Positions 27,080-35,910 of a DNA stretch of 64,000 nt are shown piece by piece (the stretch's first letter is position 1; every line of letters begins with the position of its first letter). Source of the stretch: Burkholderia pyrrocinia (GTDB lineage Bacteria; Pseudomonadota; Gammaproteobacteria; Burkholderiales; Burkholderiaceae); the NCBI RefSeq assembly GCF_003330765.1, contig NZ_CP024902.1:930001-994000 (forward strand). Direction: 5' to 3'. The notes under the pieces were generated by a model. It did not search any database, was not told where the DNA came from, and saw nothing but the letters and a program-made list of their open reading frames with translations. The translations under genes and the position numbers were made by a program.

Positions 27080-28960
27080 ATGTTGCGATCCAAGGCATCT
27101 TGGCTGTCACTGAGTGCTTTCCTGTTCGACCTGACGGCGGTTGTTGCCGCGTGGTTGTTCGCTTATCTCGTTCGTTTCAATGGCAGCGTTCCGCATGATT
27201 TCCTGAGCGGCGCGCTGATGGCACTGACATGGGTGCTGCCTGTCTACGCGCTGATGTTCCTCGGGTTCGGCCTGTATCGCGGGCTGTGGGTGTTCGCGAG
27301 CCTGCCCGACCTGATGCGCATCGCGAAGGCGGTGGTCGGCGGCGGCGTGGTCGTGATGATCGGCGCCGTGATGTTCCAGCCCGCGCCGATCATTCCGCGC
27401 TCGGTGCTGCTCGTGTCGCCGCTGATGCTGTTCCTGGCGATGGGCGGCGCACGCGCACTGTATCGCGCGACGAAGGAGTACTACCTGTACGGCGGTCTCG
27501 TCGGGAAAGGCAAGCCGGTGCTGGTGCTCGGTGCCGGCACGGCCGGCGCGAGTCTCGCGCGCGAACTGTCGCGCTCCGGTGAATGGCGCCTCGTCGGCCT
27601 GCTCGACGACGACGTCACGAAGCAGGGGCGCGAGATCTACGGCTACAAGGTGCTGGGTTCGTTCAACGACCTGAAGCACTGGACCGACGCGATGAAGGTC
27701 GAATACGCGATCATCGCGATTCCGTCGGCGTCGGTCGAGATGCAGCGTCGCGTCGCGACACTGTGCGTGCGCGCCGGCGTGAAGGCGATGGTGCTGCCTT
27801 CGTTGACCGCACTGATGCCGGGGCAGGGCTTCCTGTCGCAGGTGCGGAACATCGATCTCGAGGATTTGCTCGGCCGCGACGCCGTGACAATCGACACGCC
27901 GCACGTCGAGGCGCTGCTGCGCGGCCGCGTCGTGATGGTGACGGGCGCGGGCGGCTCGATCGGCTCCGAGCTGTGCCGGCAGATCCTGCGCTTCGCGCCG
28001 GCGCAGCTCGTCGCGTTCGACCTGTCCGAATACGCGATGTACCGGCTGACCGAGGAGTTGCGCGAGCGCTTCCCCGACTTGCCTGTCTTGCCGATCATCG
28101 GCGACGCGAAGGATTCGCTGCTGCTCGACCAGGTGATGTCGCGCCATGCGCCGCACATCGTGTTCCATGCGGCCGCTTACAAGCACGTGCCGCTGATGGA
28201 GGAGCACAACGCGTGGCAGGCGCTGCGCAACAACGTGCTCGGCACGTATCGCGTGGCCCGCGCGGCGATCCGCCACGATGTGCGTCACTTCGTGCTGATC
28301 TCGACCGACAAGGCCGTCAATCCGACCAATGTGATGGGGGCGAGCAAGCGCCTTGCCGAAATGGCCTGCCAGGCGTTGCAGCAGACGAGTGGGCGCACGC
28401 AGTTCGAGACCGTACGCTTCGGCAATGTGCTCGGCAGCGCGGGCAGCGTGATCCCGAAGTTCCAGCAGCAGATCGCGAAGGGCGGCCCGGTGACGGTCAC
28501 ACACCCGGAGATCACGCGTTTCTTCATGACGATCCCGGAAGCGTCGCAGCTCGTGCTGCAGGCGTCGAGCATGGGGCATGGCGGCGAGATCTTCATTCTC
28601 GACATGGGCGAGCCGGTGAAGATCGTCGATCTCGCGGGCGACCTGATCCGCCTGTACGGTTTCTCGGAAGACCAGATCCGCATCGAGTTCACCGGGCTGC
28701 GGCCGGGCGAGAAGCTTTACGAGGAGCTGCTGGCGGACGACGAGGCGACGACACGCACGCCGCATCCGAAACTGCGGATCGCGCGCGCGCGGGAAGTGCC
28801 GGACAACCTTCTTGACGAACTGCTGCCATGGCTGATGCAGCACCGCGTGCTGGGCGACGACGAGGTGCGGCGCGATTTGCGGCGCTGGGTGCCGGAATAT
28901 CAGACGGCCGTGGCGCCGGTGCTGCAGAGTGTGCCGAAGCGGGCCGTTGCCAGCGAGTGA
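27080..28960 (+). CDS. wbiI: WbpM/WbiI-type UDP-HexNAc 4,6-dehydratase, membrane-anchored
   Basis: A 626-residue protein of the WbpM/PglF/CapD family. Four N-terminal hydrophobic segments (about residues 10-135) are followed by a CoA-binding-like Rossmann domain (VLVLGAGTAGASLAREL), then a catalytic SDR domain with TGAGGSIGSELCRQ. The dehydratase signature STDKAVNPTNVMGASKR has Met in place of the usual SDR Tyr, as in WbpM. It converts UDP-GlcNAc to a 4-keto-6-deoxy intermediate for FucNAc/QuiNAc-type sugars. It is the last gene before a strong terminator. Confidence 0.93.
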   Translation: MLRSKASWLSLSAFLFDLTAVVAAWLFAYLVRFNGSVPHDFLSGALMALTWVLPVYALMFLGFGLYRGLWVFASLPDLMRIAKAVVGGGVVVMIGAVMFQPAPIIPRSVLLVSPLMLFLAMGGARALYRATKEYYLYGGLVGKGKPVLVLGAGTAGASLARELSRSGEWRLVGLLDDDVTKQGREIYGYKVLGSFNDLKHWTDAMKVEYAIIAIPSASVEMQRRVATLCVRAGVKAMVLPSLTALMPGQGFLSQVRNIDLEDLLGRDAVTIDTPHVEALLRGRVVMVTGAGGSIGSELCRQILRFAPAQLVAFDLSEYAMYRLTEELRERFPDLPVLPIIGDAKDSLLLDQVMSRHAPHIVFHAAAYKHVPLMEEHNAWQALRNNVLGTYRVARAAIRHDVRHFVLISTDKAVNPTNVMGASKRLAEMACQALQQTSGRTQFETVRFGNVLGSAGSVIPKFQQQIAKGGPVTVTHPEITRFFMTIPEASQLVLQASSMGHGGEIFILDMGEPVKIVDLAGDLIRLYGFSEDQIRIEFTGLRPGEKLYEELLADDEATTRTPHPKLRIARAREVPDNLLDELLPWLMQHRVLGDDEVRRDLRRWVPEYQTAVAPVLQSVPKRAVASE

Positions 28961-29008
28961 TCGGGCCGGCGGTTGGTCGCGCGGAGATAACAAGCGATCG
29001 CGGAATCC

Positions 29009-29041
29009 ATGCCGTTCAGTAGCGTACTGAACGGCATTTTT
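29009..29041 (+). terminator. intrinsic terminator of the O-antigen operon
   Basis: A perfect 13-base stem (ATGCCGTTCAGTA, 29009-29021; mate 29025-29037) closes on a GCG turn and runs into TTTTT. It stands 48 bases after wbiI and is one of the clearest terminators in the window. Confidence 0.92.
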
Positions 29042-29311
29042 ATTGATGGGATCGCCGCGAATAAAGTCAGGTTGGCGCGTGATGAATGCCGAGTGCGATG
29101 CTTTCGGTTTTACAACTTGTGAAGCTCGATGCGACATCTATCGGGTATGACTGGAAGCATGCATTGCGCTGAACGGGGGCATGGCTTGATACGTCCGCGT
29201 CATTTGACTGCCGGTCGATTTCTGCATATGTTTTCCTAAAGGTGGTCGGGCGATTTCCGTAAAGAACAAAGTGAAAAACTGAATAAGAAATCTACGGTCG
29301 ATACCAATCCG
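29042..29311. other. non-coding leader before the S53 peptidase gene
   Basis: Together with the terminator, the gap from 28961 to 29311 has no gene. The 270 bases after the terminator are relatively AT-rich and presumably contain the promoter of the peptidase-lectin gene. No consensus promoter pair could be assigned. Confidence 0.45.
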
Positions 29312-31681
29312 ATGAAAGCGGAGCATTTTGCAAGGGGAATGAGCGCGGTATTCATCGTGCTCGTGCTTGCAGGCTGCGGCGGCGACGACGACGCGAGTCC
29401 GACTGCGGCCACTGTGCAGGCCGGCAAACTGTCGGCGCTGCGAGCCGCCGGCAACGTGGTGAGTGCGGCGCCGATGAGTGCGACGGCGCCGGTCCATGTT
29501 GTGCTCGTGCTCAAGCTGAATGACGAAGCCGCGTTGAACCGCTTTCTGCAGCAAACGCGAACGCCCGGCAGTGCCAGCTTCGGGGCCGTGCTGAGCTCCG
29601 CGCAGATTGCCGGGCGATACGTGCCCACCGCCGGGCAGGTCGCCACCGTGAAGGCCTATTTGGGAAGTAAGGGCTTCACGAACGTCAAGGTGGCCGGCAA
29701 CAACATGATCGTCGAAGCCGATGCCCCGGCCAGCGTGATATCCGGCGTGTTCCAGACGACACTGGTACCGGTCGCGATGGCGGACGGCAGCAGTGCGCAT
29801 ATCAACACCACTCCGGAGACGGTGCCGGATGCGATCAGCGGGGTCGTTCGAGGGGTTCTGGGGCTGGATACCGCGACTCGCCTGCATCCGCATTTCGTGC
29901 GCGCTTCCGTTGCCGGCAGTGCGCCGACCGCAAACGCGTCGCCGACGACCGCCGCCGTCACGGTGGGCCACAATCCGACGGACTTTCCAGGCATCTATTC
30001 CGTCGGCAGCGCTCCGACGGCAGGCAATACCATGGTGGGCATCATTGCCGAAGGAGACGTGACGCAGCCCGTCATCGACCTGACGACGTTCGAAAGCAAC
30101 AACCAGTTGCCCGCCGTACCCGTTTCGGTGATCCATGCCGGCACGCCGAGCGCGGACACGAGCGGAGACACCGAATGGTCGCTCGATAGCCAGACCGTCG
30201 TCGGGATGTCCGGCGGCGTCAAGCAGCTCAATTTCTACGTTGCGCCGTCCTTCGCGTGGAGCGATATGGCGCTCGCGATCAATCGCGCCGTGACCGACAA
30301 CACCGCCCGGGTCATCAACATGTCGATCGGCGGATGCGAGAACTGGGCCCCGACGGCATCGATCGATGTACTGTTCGAACTTGCAGTCGCGCAGGGGCAG
30401 ACCTTTTCGGTCAGCTCGGGGGATTCGGGCAGCGTCGCGTACGGTTGCACCGGCACGTCGGTGCAATACCCGGCCAGCTCGCCCTATGTCGTATCCGTAG
30501 GCGGCACCACCCTCTATACGAACGGGAACGGAAGCTACGCCGGCGAGACGGCCTGGGACTCCGGTGGTGGCGGCATCAGCGGCTTCGAACCGATTCCGTC
30601 ATGGCAGTCGAACGTACCTGCGCTCAAGGGGCGAGCGTTCCGGGGCCTGCCGGACCTTGCGTTCGACGCCGACCCCAACAGTGGCGAACTGGTCGTCGTG
30701 GGCGGACAACTCGAGACGGTGGGCGGCACAAGCCTGTCCGCGCCGCTGTTTACCGCGACCTGGGCGCGCCTGCTGTCCGGCAGTTGCGCAACGAACCTCG
30801 GGTTCGCGGCGCCCACGATATACAGCTTTCAATCAACGACCGGGGCCATCTTTCGCGATATCACCAACGGCAGCAACGGCGCATACAGCGCGGGTTCGGG
30901 ATGGGACTTCGTGACTGGCTGGGGCACGCCGAACGTCAGCGTGCTGCATTCCGCGATATGCGTTCCGACGTCTCCGATCCACGGCGGCGTTATCAATGAA
31001 GGTACGACGCTCAAGTCGGGGCAAATACTGTACTCGGCGTCCGGAAGCCATGAGCTGGTCATGCAGGATGACGGCAACCTCGTGCTTTACAACACGACCA
31101 ATGGTGCCGCGGTGTGGAATTCCGGGACGCACGGAAACGCCGGAGCGTATGCCGTCTTCCAGACCGATGGCAACTTCGTGGTCTACAGCGCGAGTGGCAA
31201 GGCGCTGTGGTTCTCGTCAACCAACAGCACGTCTTATGGGCAATACCTTGCCGTACAAGACGACGGCAACATGGTGATCTACGAATCACAGGTGCCGGTA
31301 TTTTTCACAGCGACCACTACCACGGGTTATGTGAATTCGTCGAGTGGCCCGGCCCTTTGGTATGGCGGCGTCACCATCAGCAATGGCCAAAGCTTTACTT
31401 CAGGCAACGGCGCAAACGTGCTGGTCATGCAGGGCGACGGCAATCTGGTGCTGCTTCGCCAGGGCGTTCCGCAGTGGAATTCCGGTACGTCCGGTCATGC
31501 GGGCGCCTATGCCACGATGCAAACGGACGGCAATCTGGTCGTCTACAGTTCGACGCACACGCCGCTCTGGTATTCCAACACCAGCGGGAATCCGGGCGCA
31601 GTCACCTACGTTCAGGACGACGGTAACGTGGTGATCTATACGCAAGTGCCGCACTGGAGCACCAATACTACGGGAAGCTAA
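29312..31681 (+). CDS. S53 (sedolisin/kumamolisin) peptidase lipoprotein with bulb-lectin domain
   Basis: A 789-residue protein. The N-terminus is a lipoprotein signal (LVLAGC near residue 23). Residues about 60-200 match the pro-kumamolisin activation domain. The S53 catalytic domain follows: E288 and D292 in EWSLDSQ, D371 in SSGDSGS, S474 in GGTSLSAP, and the calcium-site end DFVTGWGTPN. Residues about 555-789 form mannose-binding B-lectin repeats with six QxDGNxVxY-type motifs; five are intact and one ends in Leu instead of Tyr. It should be a lipid-anchored, acid-type serine peptidase that binds mannose or rhamnose glycans. It lies alone between two polysaccharide operons. Confidence 0.9.
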   Translation: MKAEHFARGMSAVFIVLVLAGCGGDDDASPTAATVQAGKLSALRAAGNVVSAAPMSATAPVHVVLVLKLNDEAALNRFLQQTRTPGSASFGAVLSSAQIAGRYVPTAGQVATVKAYLGSKGFTNVKVAGNNMIVEADAPASVISGVFQTTLVPVAMADGSSAHINTTPETVPDAISGVVRGVLGLDTATRLHPHFVRASVAGSAPTANASPTTAAVTVGHNPTDFPGIYSVGSAPTAGNTMVGIIAEGDVTQPVIDLTTFESNNQLPAVPVSVIHAGTPSADTSGDTEWSLDSQTVVGMSGGVKQLNFYVAPSFAWSDMALAINRAVTDNTARVINMSIGGCENWAPTASIDVLFELAVAQGQTFSVSSGDSGSVAYGCTGTSVQYPASSPYVVSVGGTTLYTNGNGSYAGETAWDSGGGGISGFEPIPSWQSNVPALKGRAFRGLPDLAFDADPNSGELVVVGGQLETVGGTSLSAPLFTATWARLLSGSCATNLGFAAPTIYSFQSTTGAIFRDITNGSNGAYSAGSGWDFVTGWGTPNVSVLHSAICVPTSPIHGGVINEGTTLKSGQILYSASGSHELVMQDDGNLVLYNTTNGAAVWNSGTHGNAGAYAVFQTDGNFVVYSASGKALWFSSTNSTSYGQYLAVQDDGNMVIYESQVPVFFTATTTTGYVNSSSGPALWYGGVTISNGQSFTSGNGANVLVMQGDGNLVLLRQGVPQWNSGTSGHAGAYATMQTDGNLVVYSSTHTPLWYSNTSGNPGAVTYVQDDGNVVIYTQVPHWSTNTTGS

Positions 31682-31697
31682 GGTTCCGTTCGTTGCG

Positions 31698-31735
31698 TGA
31701 GCGGGCTTTGAGTTCGATTGGCGACAGCCCGCTCA
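31698..31735. terminator. possible hairpin between convergent genes
   Basis: TGAGCGGGCT (31698-31707) pairs perfectly with AGCCCGCTCA (31726-31735) around an 18-base loop. It sits between the peptidase stop and the end of the minus-strand transferase gene. There is no T run, so factor-independent termination is doubtful. Confidence 0.35.
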
Positions 31736-32839
31736 ATGCCCACGCCGCTCCTTCCTCACCACCATCCACCTCGGCACCCTGAACCGCACGATGCTGAGGT
31801 ACAGCCACACATAGGTCAGTGCAAACAGCACCACAAACACGAACAGGTGCACCGTGTGTCGCCAGAACAGCGTCGCGGGTATCACCGCGACGAGGCACAG
31901 CAGCCACAGGTACGGCGACGTCAGCGAATTGCGCCGCGTCAGGTCATGTGCATGCTTCGTCCCCACAGCCCAGCGCATCAGCCGCTTGTACACGAGCATG
32001 TGCAGGTGCACACCGTCCGGAATGCCGGGCGACATCCCGCGGATGAACTTCTTTCGGTAGATCGAGAAGCAGGTCTCGAAGATCGGATACATGAACAGCA
32101 GCACCGGGTACCACGCGGACACCTCGCGGTTGCGCATCACCAGCAGGATCGCGAGCTCCGCGAGCATGAAGCCGATGAAATACGCGCCGCCGTCGCCGAG
32201 GAAGATCAGCCCGGCCGGGAAATTCCACAGGAAGAAGCCGAGCACGGCCCCCATCATGATGATCGACGCGGACATCACGACCGGGTCGTTCACGTGAAAC
32301 GCGACATACGCGAGCGACGCGAACATCATGAAGCTGACCATCGACGCGAGCCCGTTGAAGCCGTCGATGATGTTGATCGCATTCGCCAGCGCCGCAACCG
32401 CGAGCACCGTGATGAACGCAGAGATGGCGACATACCCGAGCAGGAAATCGAGCGGCGGCACGCTGATGCGCTTGACCGCGATCCCCATCAGCCAGAACGC
32501 GAGCGCGGCCGCACCCATCGTGCAGAGCAGCCGCGCGCGCGGCGACACGCGCTTGGTCAGGTCCTCGACGAGGCCGGACAGGAACGCCGGCAGCCCGCAG
32601 GCGGCGATGCCCAGAATGCTGCCGGCGATCGTCGGATAGCGCCGGGACAGGATCAGCGCGGCAATGACGACCCCGGCGAGGATCCCGATGCCCCCGACCC
32701 GCGGCACGGGCCGCACGTGGAATTTCTGCACGCCGGCCAGGTCGCTGTCGATCGAGAATTTCTCGTGAAGGTGCGCGTAGCGCACGATGAACAGCGTGAC
32801 GAGCAGGGAGGCAATGAAGCCGGACGCGAAGCTGAGCAT
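31733..32839 (-). CDS. second WecA-like undecaprenyl-phosphate sugar-1-phosphate transferase
   Basis: A 368-residue MraY/WecA-family membrane enzyme with about eleven hydrophobic segments. Motifs: PVPRVGGIGI near the N-terminus, NAINIIDGFNGLA, FLGDGGAYFIGF, and the substrate loop DGVHLHMLVYKRLM. It resembles WecA-like UDP-GlcNAc/GalNAc transferases and is clearly different from WbiH (26051-27067). It is last in the minus-strand operon wzx-GT2-GT4-galE. Having its own initiating transferase fits a second Wzx-dependent glycan. Confidence 0.88.
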   Translation of the reverse strand: MLSFASGFIASLLVTLFIVRYAHLHEKFSIDSDLAGVQKFHVRPVPRVGGIGILAGVVIAALILSRRYPTIAGSILGIAACGLPAFLSGLVEDLTKRVSPRARLLCTMGAAALAFWLMGIAVKRISVPPLDFLLGYVAISAFITVLAVAALANAINIIDGFNGLASMVSFMMFASLAYVAFHVNDPVVMSASIIMMGAVLGFFLWNFPAGLIFLGDGGAYFIGFMLAELAILLVMRNREVSAWYPVLLFMYPIFETCFSIYRKKFIRGMSPGIPDGVHLHMLVYKRLMRWAVGTKHAHDLTRRNSLTSPYLWLLCLVAVIPATLFWRHTVHLFVFVVLFALTYVWLYLSIVRFRVPRWMVVRKERRGH

Positions 32840-32866
32840 GGGATCGCTCGAAAAATGGACAGCGGA

Positions 32867-33889
32867 TTATACAAAACCGCGCGGGTTCCCCTCCTGCCAT
32901 CGCCAGTGGTCGGCACACATTTCCTCAATGCCGAGCGTCGCGCGCCAGCCGATGATGTCGGCCGCGGCCTGCGGGTTCGCGTAGCACTCGGCGATGTCGC
33001 CCGGGCGGCGCGCGACGAGTTCGTACGGCACCGGGCGGCCCGACGCCTTCTCGAATGCGCGCACGACTTCCAGCACGCTGTAGCCTTGGCCCGTGCCGAG
33101 ATTCACGACGAAGCTCGCGTCGCGCTTGGCCAGCGCGTCGAGCGCGGCGATGTGCCCCTTCGCGAGATCGACGACATGGATGTAGTCACGCACGCCAGTG
33201 CCGTCCGGCGTCGGGTAGTCGGAGCCGAACACGCGCAGCTTCTCCAGCTTGCCGACCGCGACCTGCGCGACATACGGCATCAGGTTGTTCGGAATGCCGG
33301 CCGGATCCTCGCCGATCAGCCCGCTCGCGTGCGCGCCGACCGGGTTGAAGTAGCGCAGCGTCGCGATCCGCCACGACGGTTCGGACACCTCGAGATCGCG
33401 CAGGATCTGCTCGGCGATCAGCTTCGACTGGCCGTACGGGTTCGTCGCGGACAGCGGGAACGATTCGTCGATCGGCGAGCGCTCGGGCACGCCGTACACG
33501 GTCGCGGACGAGCTGAACACGAACTGCCGGACGTTGCGCTCGCGCATGACCTTGAGCACGGCGAGCAGGCCGCCGATGTTGTTCTGGTAGTACTCGAGCG
33601 GCTTCGCGACCGATTCGCCGACGGCCTTGAGCGCCGCGAAATGAATCGTGCCGGTGATCGGGTGCGCGTCGAACACCTTCGCGAGCGCAGCTTCGTCGCA
33701 CACGTCGACCTGGTGGAACGCGGGTTTCCTGCCCGTGATCTGCTCGATGCGCCGCAGGGACTCGGCCTTGCTGTTGACGAGGTTGTCGACGATCACGACA
33801 TCGTAGCCGTTGTCGAGCAGCTCGACGGCGGTGTGCGAGCCGATATAGCCAGCTCCGCCGGTGACGAGGATGGTGCCTTTAGCGGTCAT
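32867..33889 (-). CDS. galE: UDP-glucose 4-epimerase
   Basis: A 340-residue extended SDR enzyme interconverting UDP-Glc/UDP-Gal or their N-acetyl forms. It has TGGAGYIGSH at the N-terminus, FSSSATVYG, and NPYGQSKLIAEQ with the YxxxK pair, and it matches typical GalE length. An AAGGAG lies 9 bases before the ATG. It lies between the GT4 gene and the WecA-like transferase, so it probably supplies UDP-Gal or UDP-GalNAc to this operon. Confidence 0.95.
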   Translation of the reverse strand: MTAKGTILVTGGAGYIGSHTAVELLDNGYDVVIVDNLVNSKAESLRRIEQITGRKPAFHQVDVCDEAALAKVFDAHPITGTIHFAALKAVGESVAKPLEYYQNNIGGLLAVLKVMRERNVRQFVFSSSATVYGVPERSPIDESFPLSATNPYGQSKLIAEQILRDLEVSEPSWRIATLRYFNPVGAHASGLIGEDPAGIPNNLMPYVAQVAVGKLEKLRVFGSDYPTPDGTGVRDYIHVVDLAKGHIAALDALAKRDASFVVNLGTGQGYSVLEVVRAFEKASGRPVPYELVARRPGDIAECYANPQAAADIIGWRATLGIEEMCADHWRWQEGNPRGFV

Positions 33890-33904
33890 TGCAGATGCGC
33901 TCCT

Positions 33905-35041
33905 TCAGAGGGTGATACCGGTCAACGAATGAATGGTCTGACGATAACGTTCGACGACCTGCTGCTCGTCGAATTCCGCCGTGACCTTCTGCCGGCCGCG
34001 CGCGCCCATCGCGTCGCGTCCGGCCGTTCCGAGTTCGATCATGCGGAGCAGTTGCTCCGCGAGGCTCGCGCTGTCGCGCACGCGGCACAGGAAGCCCGTT
34101 TCGCCGTCGGCGGCGACGTCGCGGCAGCCCGGCACGTCGGTCGCGACGATCGGGCGGCCCATCGCCGATGCTTCCATCAGCGTGCGCGGCACGCCTTCGC
34201 GGTACGACGGCAGCACGACGCAGTCGGCGGCCGCGATATGCGGGCGCACGTCGTGCGCTTCGCCGAGATACTCGACGATGCCTTCGCCGACCCACGCGTC
34301 GACATCCGCGCGACCGATCGCGCTCGGATTGTCCACGCCGAGCGGCCCGAGCAGCTGGAAGCGCGCGTTCGGGAAGCGGGCACGCACGATGCGCGCGGCC
34401 TCCACGTATTCGCGCACGCCCTTGTCCCACAGCAGCCGGCCGATCAGGATGAAGACGGGCGCGTCGCCGGCGGGCAGCGGCACGGGCGCGAACTGTTCGA
34501 GATCGACGCCTTCGCCGTGCAGCAGCCGCGCGCGGTCGGGATGCGCGAGCAACTGCTCGTCGGTGAAGGTCGCGAGATCGTCGCGGTTCAGGAACCAGAC
34601 TTCACGCGGGAAGCGGAACGCGAACCGGTACAGGCGCTTCGCGACGCTTGCCGCGCGGCTCTTCTGGATGAATACGTAGCCGAGCCCGGTCGTGACCGCG
34701 ATCGACGGCACGCGCGCGAGCCACGCGGCGACCGAGCCGTAGATGTTCGGCTTGATCGTGTAATGGAACACGAGCTCGGGCTTCAGCGCGCGGTAGTGGC
34801 GCACCAGCGCGGTGAGCGTGCCGAGATCCTCGCGCGGGCTCGTGCCTTTCGAAGCAACCGCGAGCGCCACGTAGCGGCAGCCCATCTGCTCGAGCAGCGG
34901 CACCGTGCGGTCGTGCGGCGCGATCACGATGACCTCGGCGCCGCGCGAGACGAGCGCACGGATCAGCCCGTGGCGGTACGTGTAGATCGCCCAGGCCGTG
35001 TTGCAGACGAGCGCGATGCGCAGCGGGGAGGTGGCGGCCAT
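33905..35041 (-). CDS. GT4 family glycosyltransferase
   Basis: A 378-residue GT-B enzyme. The N-terminal Rossmann half has VCNTAWAIYTYRHGLIRAL. The C-terminal donor half has LIGRLLWDKGVREYVEAA, then SYREGVPRTLMEASAMGRPIVATDVPGC with the EX7E-like site. It resembles galactosyl/N-acetylgalactosaminyl transferases such as PglA/CapM; with galE next to it, UDP-Gal(NAc) is the likely donor (inference). The start at 35041 is chosen as the first ATG of the similarity; upstream codons include a run of Phe from an A-rich stretch. Confidence 0.88.
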   Translation of the reverse strand: MAATSPLRIALVCNTAWAIYTYRHGLIRALVSRGAEVIVIAPHDRTVPLLEQMGCRYVALAVASKGTSPREDLGTLTALVRHYRALKPELVFHYTIKPNIYGSVAAWLARVPSIAVTTGLGYVFIQKSRAASVAKRLYRFAFRFPREVWFLNRDDLATFTDEQLLAHPDRARLLHGEGVDLEQFAPVPLPAGDAPVFILIGRLLWDKGVREYVEAARIVRARFPNARFQLLGPLGVDNPSAIGRADVDAWVGEGIVEYLGEAHDVRPHIAAADCVVLPSYREGVPRTLMEASAMGRPIVATDVPGCRDVAADGETGFLCRVRDSASLAEQLLRMIELGTAGRDAMGARGRQKVTAEFDEQQVVERYRQTIHSLTGITL

Positions 35042-35085
35042 GAAAAAAAAAGAAAAAATAAAGCGTCGAAAATGCCGAATATGCG

Positions 35086-35910
35086 TCAGGAGGACGGCCG
35101 CGCGGCGAACAGCGTCTGCTTGATCCGCTGCAGCGTACGGTACGGCGTCACGAAATGCAGCAGGTTCTTGGCGAGGCCGGCCCAGTCGTACGGGTTCAGC
35201 GCGTTGAAGTGGCTCAGCAGCAGCGTGAGCGTCGAAACGAGCTGGCGCCGGCGCTTCGTCGCGCTGATCCCGCCCTCGTTGAGCTCGTAATAGAGGCCGA
35301 GCTCGGGCAGGTTCGCGCAATCGTAGCGTTGCATTAACCGTAAAAAAAGATCGAGATCCTCGGCCGCGCGGTATTTCGCGCGATAGTTGCCGACCTCGCG
35401 CACGGCGTCGATGCGCAGCATCACCGACGGATGCACGAGCGGCGAGCGCAGGAAGCGCGTGCGGCGCAGCGTGCGCGGATCGGCGGGCGGCGTCAGCATG
35501 AAGCGCGGCTCGCCGGCGCGCGACACGACCTGTGTCCACATGCCGACGCAGGCCACGCGCGGGTGGGCGCCGAGATACGCGCGCTCTTTCGCGAGGCGCT
35601 GCGGCGCGGCGAGATCGCCCGCGTCGATGCGCGCTGCATAGCGGAAGCCGCGCGCCGCGAGCGCGTCGATGCCGGCCGCGAGCGCGCGCTCGATGCCGCC
35701 GTTCTGCGGCATGCGCAGCACCTCGATCGCGAGGCCGGGCAGGTCGGGCGCGACGATCGGCGGCGCGCTGCCGTCGTCGACGATCAGCACGTGCACGGGC
35801 GCGTCCTCGCGAAACGAGGAGAGGGTCCGGACGACGTCGTCGTGCCCGTTGTAGGCCGGCATCAGCACGGCCACGTCGTCGAGCGGGGGCGGGCAATCAG
35901 GGGGCGTCAT
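35086..35910 (-). CDS. GT2 family glycosyltransferase
   Basis: A 274-residue GT-A enzyme: VAVLMPAYNGHDDV, VLIVDDGS, ARIDAGDLA as the metal site in place of the more common DxDD, and YRAAEDLDLFLR at the base-binding ED position. It resembles WaaE/SpsA-like transferases. The ATG at 35910 overlaps the flippase stop (ATGA at 35907-35910), so the two are coupled. Sugar and linkage are unknown. Confidence 0.87.
   Translation of the reverse strand: MTPPDCPPPLDDVAVLMPAYNGHDDVVRTLSSFREDAPVHVLIVDDGSAPPIVAPDLPGLAIEVLRMPQNGGIERALAAGIDALAARGFRYAARIDAGDLAAPQRLAKERAYLGAHPRVACVGMWTQVVSRAGEPRFMLTPPADPRTLRRTRFLRSPLVHPSVMLRIDAVREVGNYRAKYRAAEDLDLFLRLMQRYDCANLPELGLYYELNEGGISATKRRRQLVSTLTLLLSHFNALNPYDWAGLAKNLLHFVTPYRTLQRIKQTLFAARPSS

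Noticed and set aside
27107..29137. A long open frame on the minus strand opposite wbiI.
   Set aside because: Low-complexity Arg/His-rich translation and no recognisable motif; wbiI on the plus strand is unambiguous.
31718..35290. A continuous open frame of about 1190 codons on the plus strand opposite the GT4, galE and transferase genes.
   Set aside because: It is a shadow of GC-rich minus-strand genes; its product is Arg/Ala/His-rich without any domain, whereas the minus strand has clear family motifs throughout.
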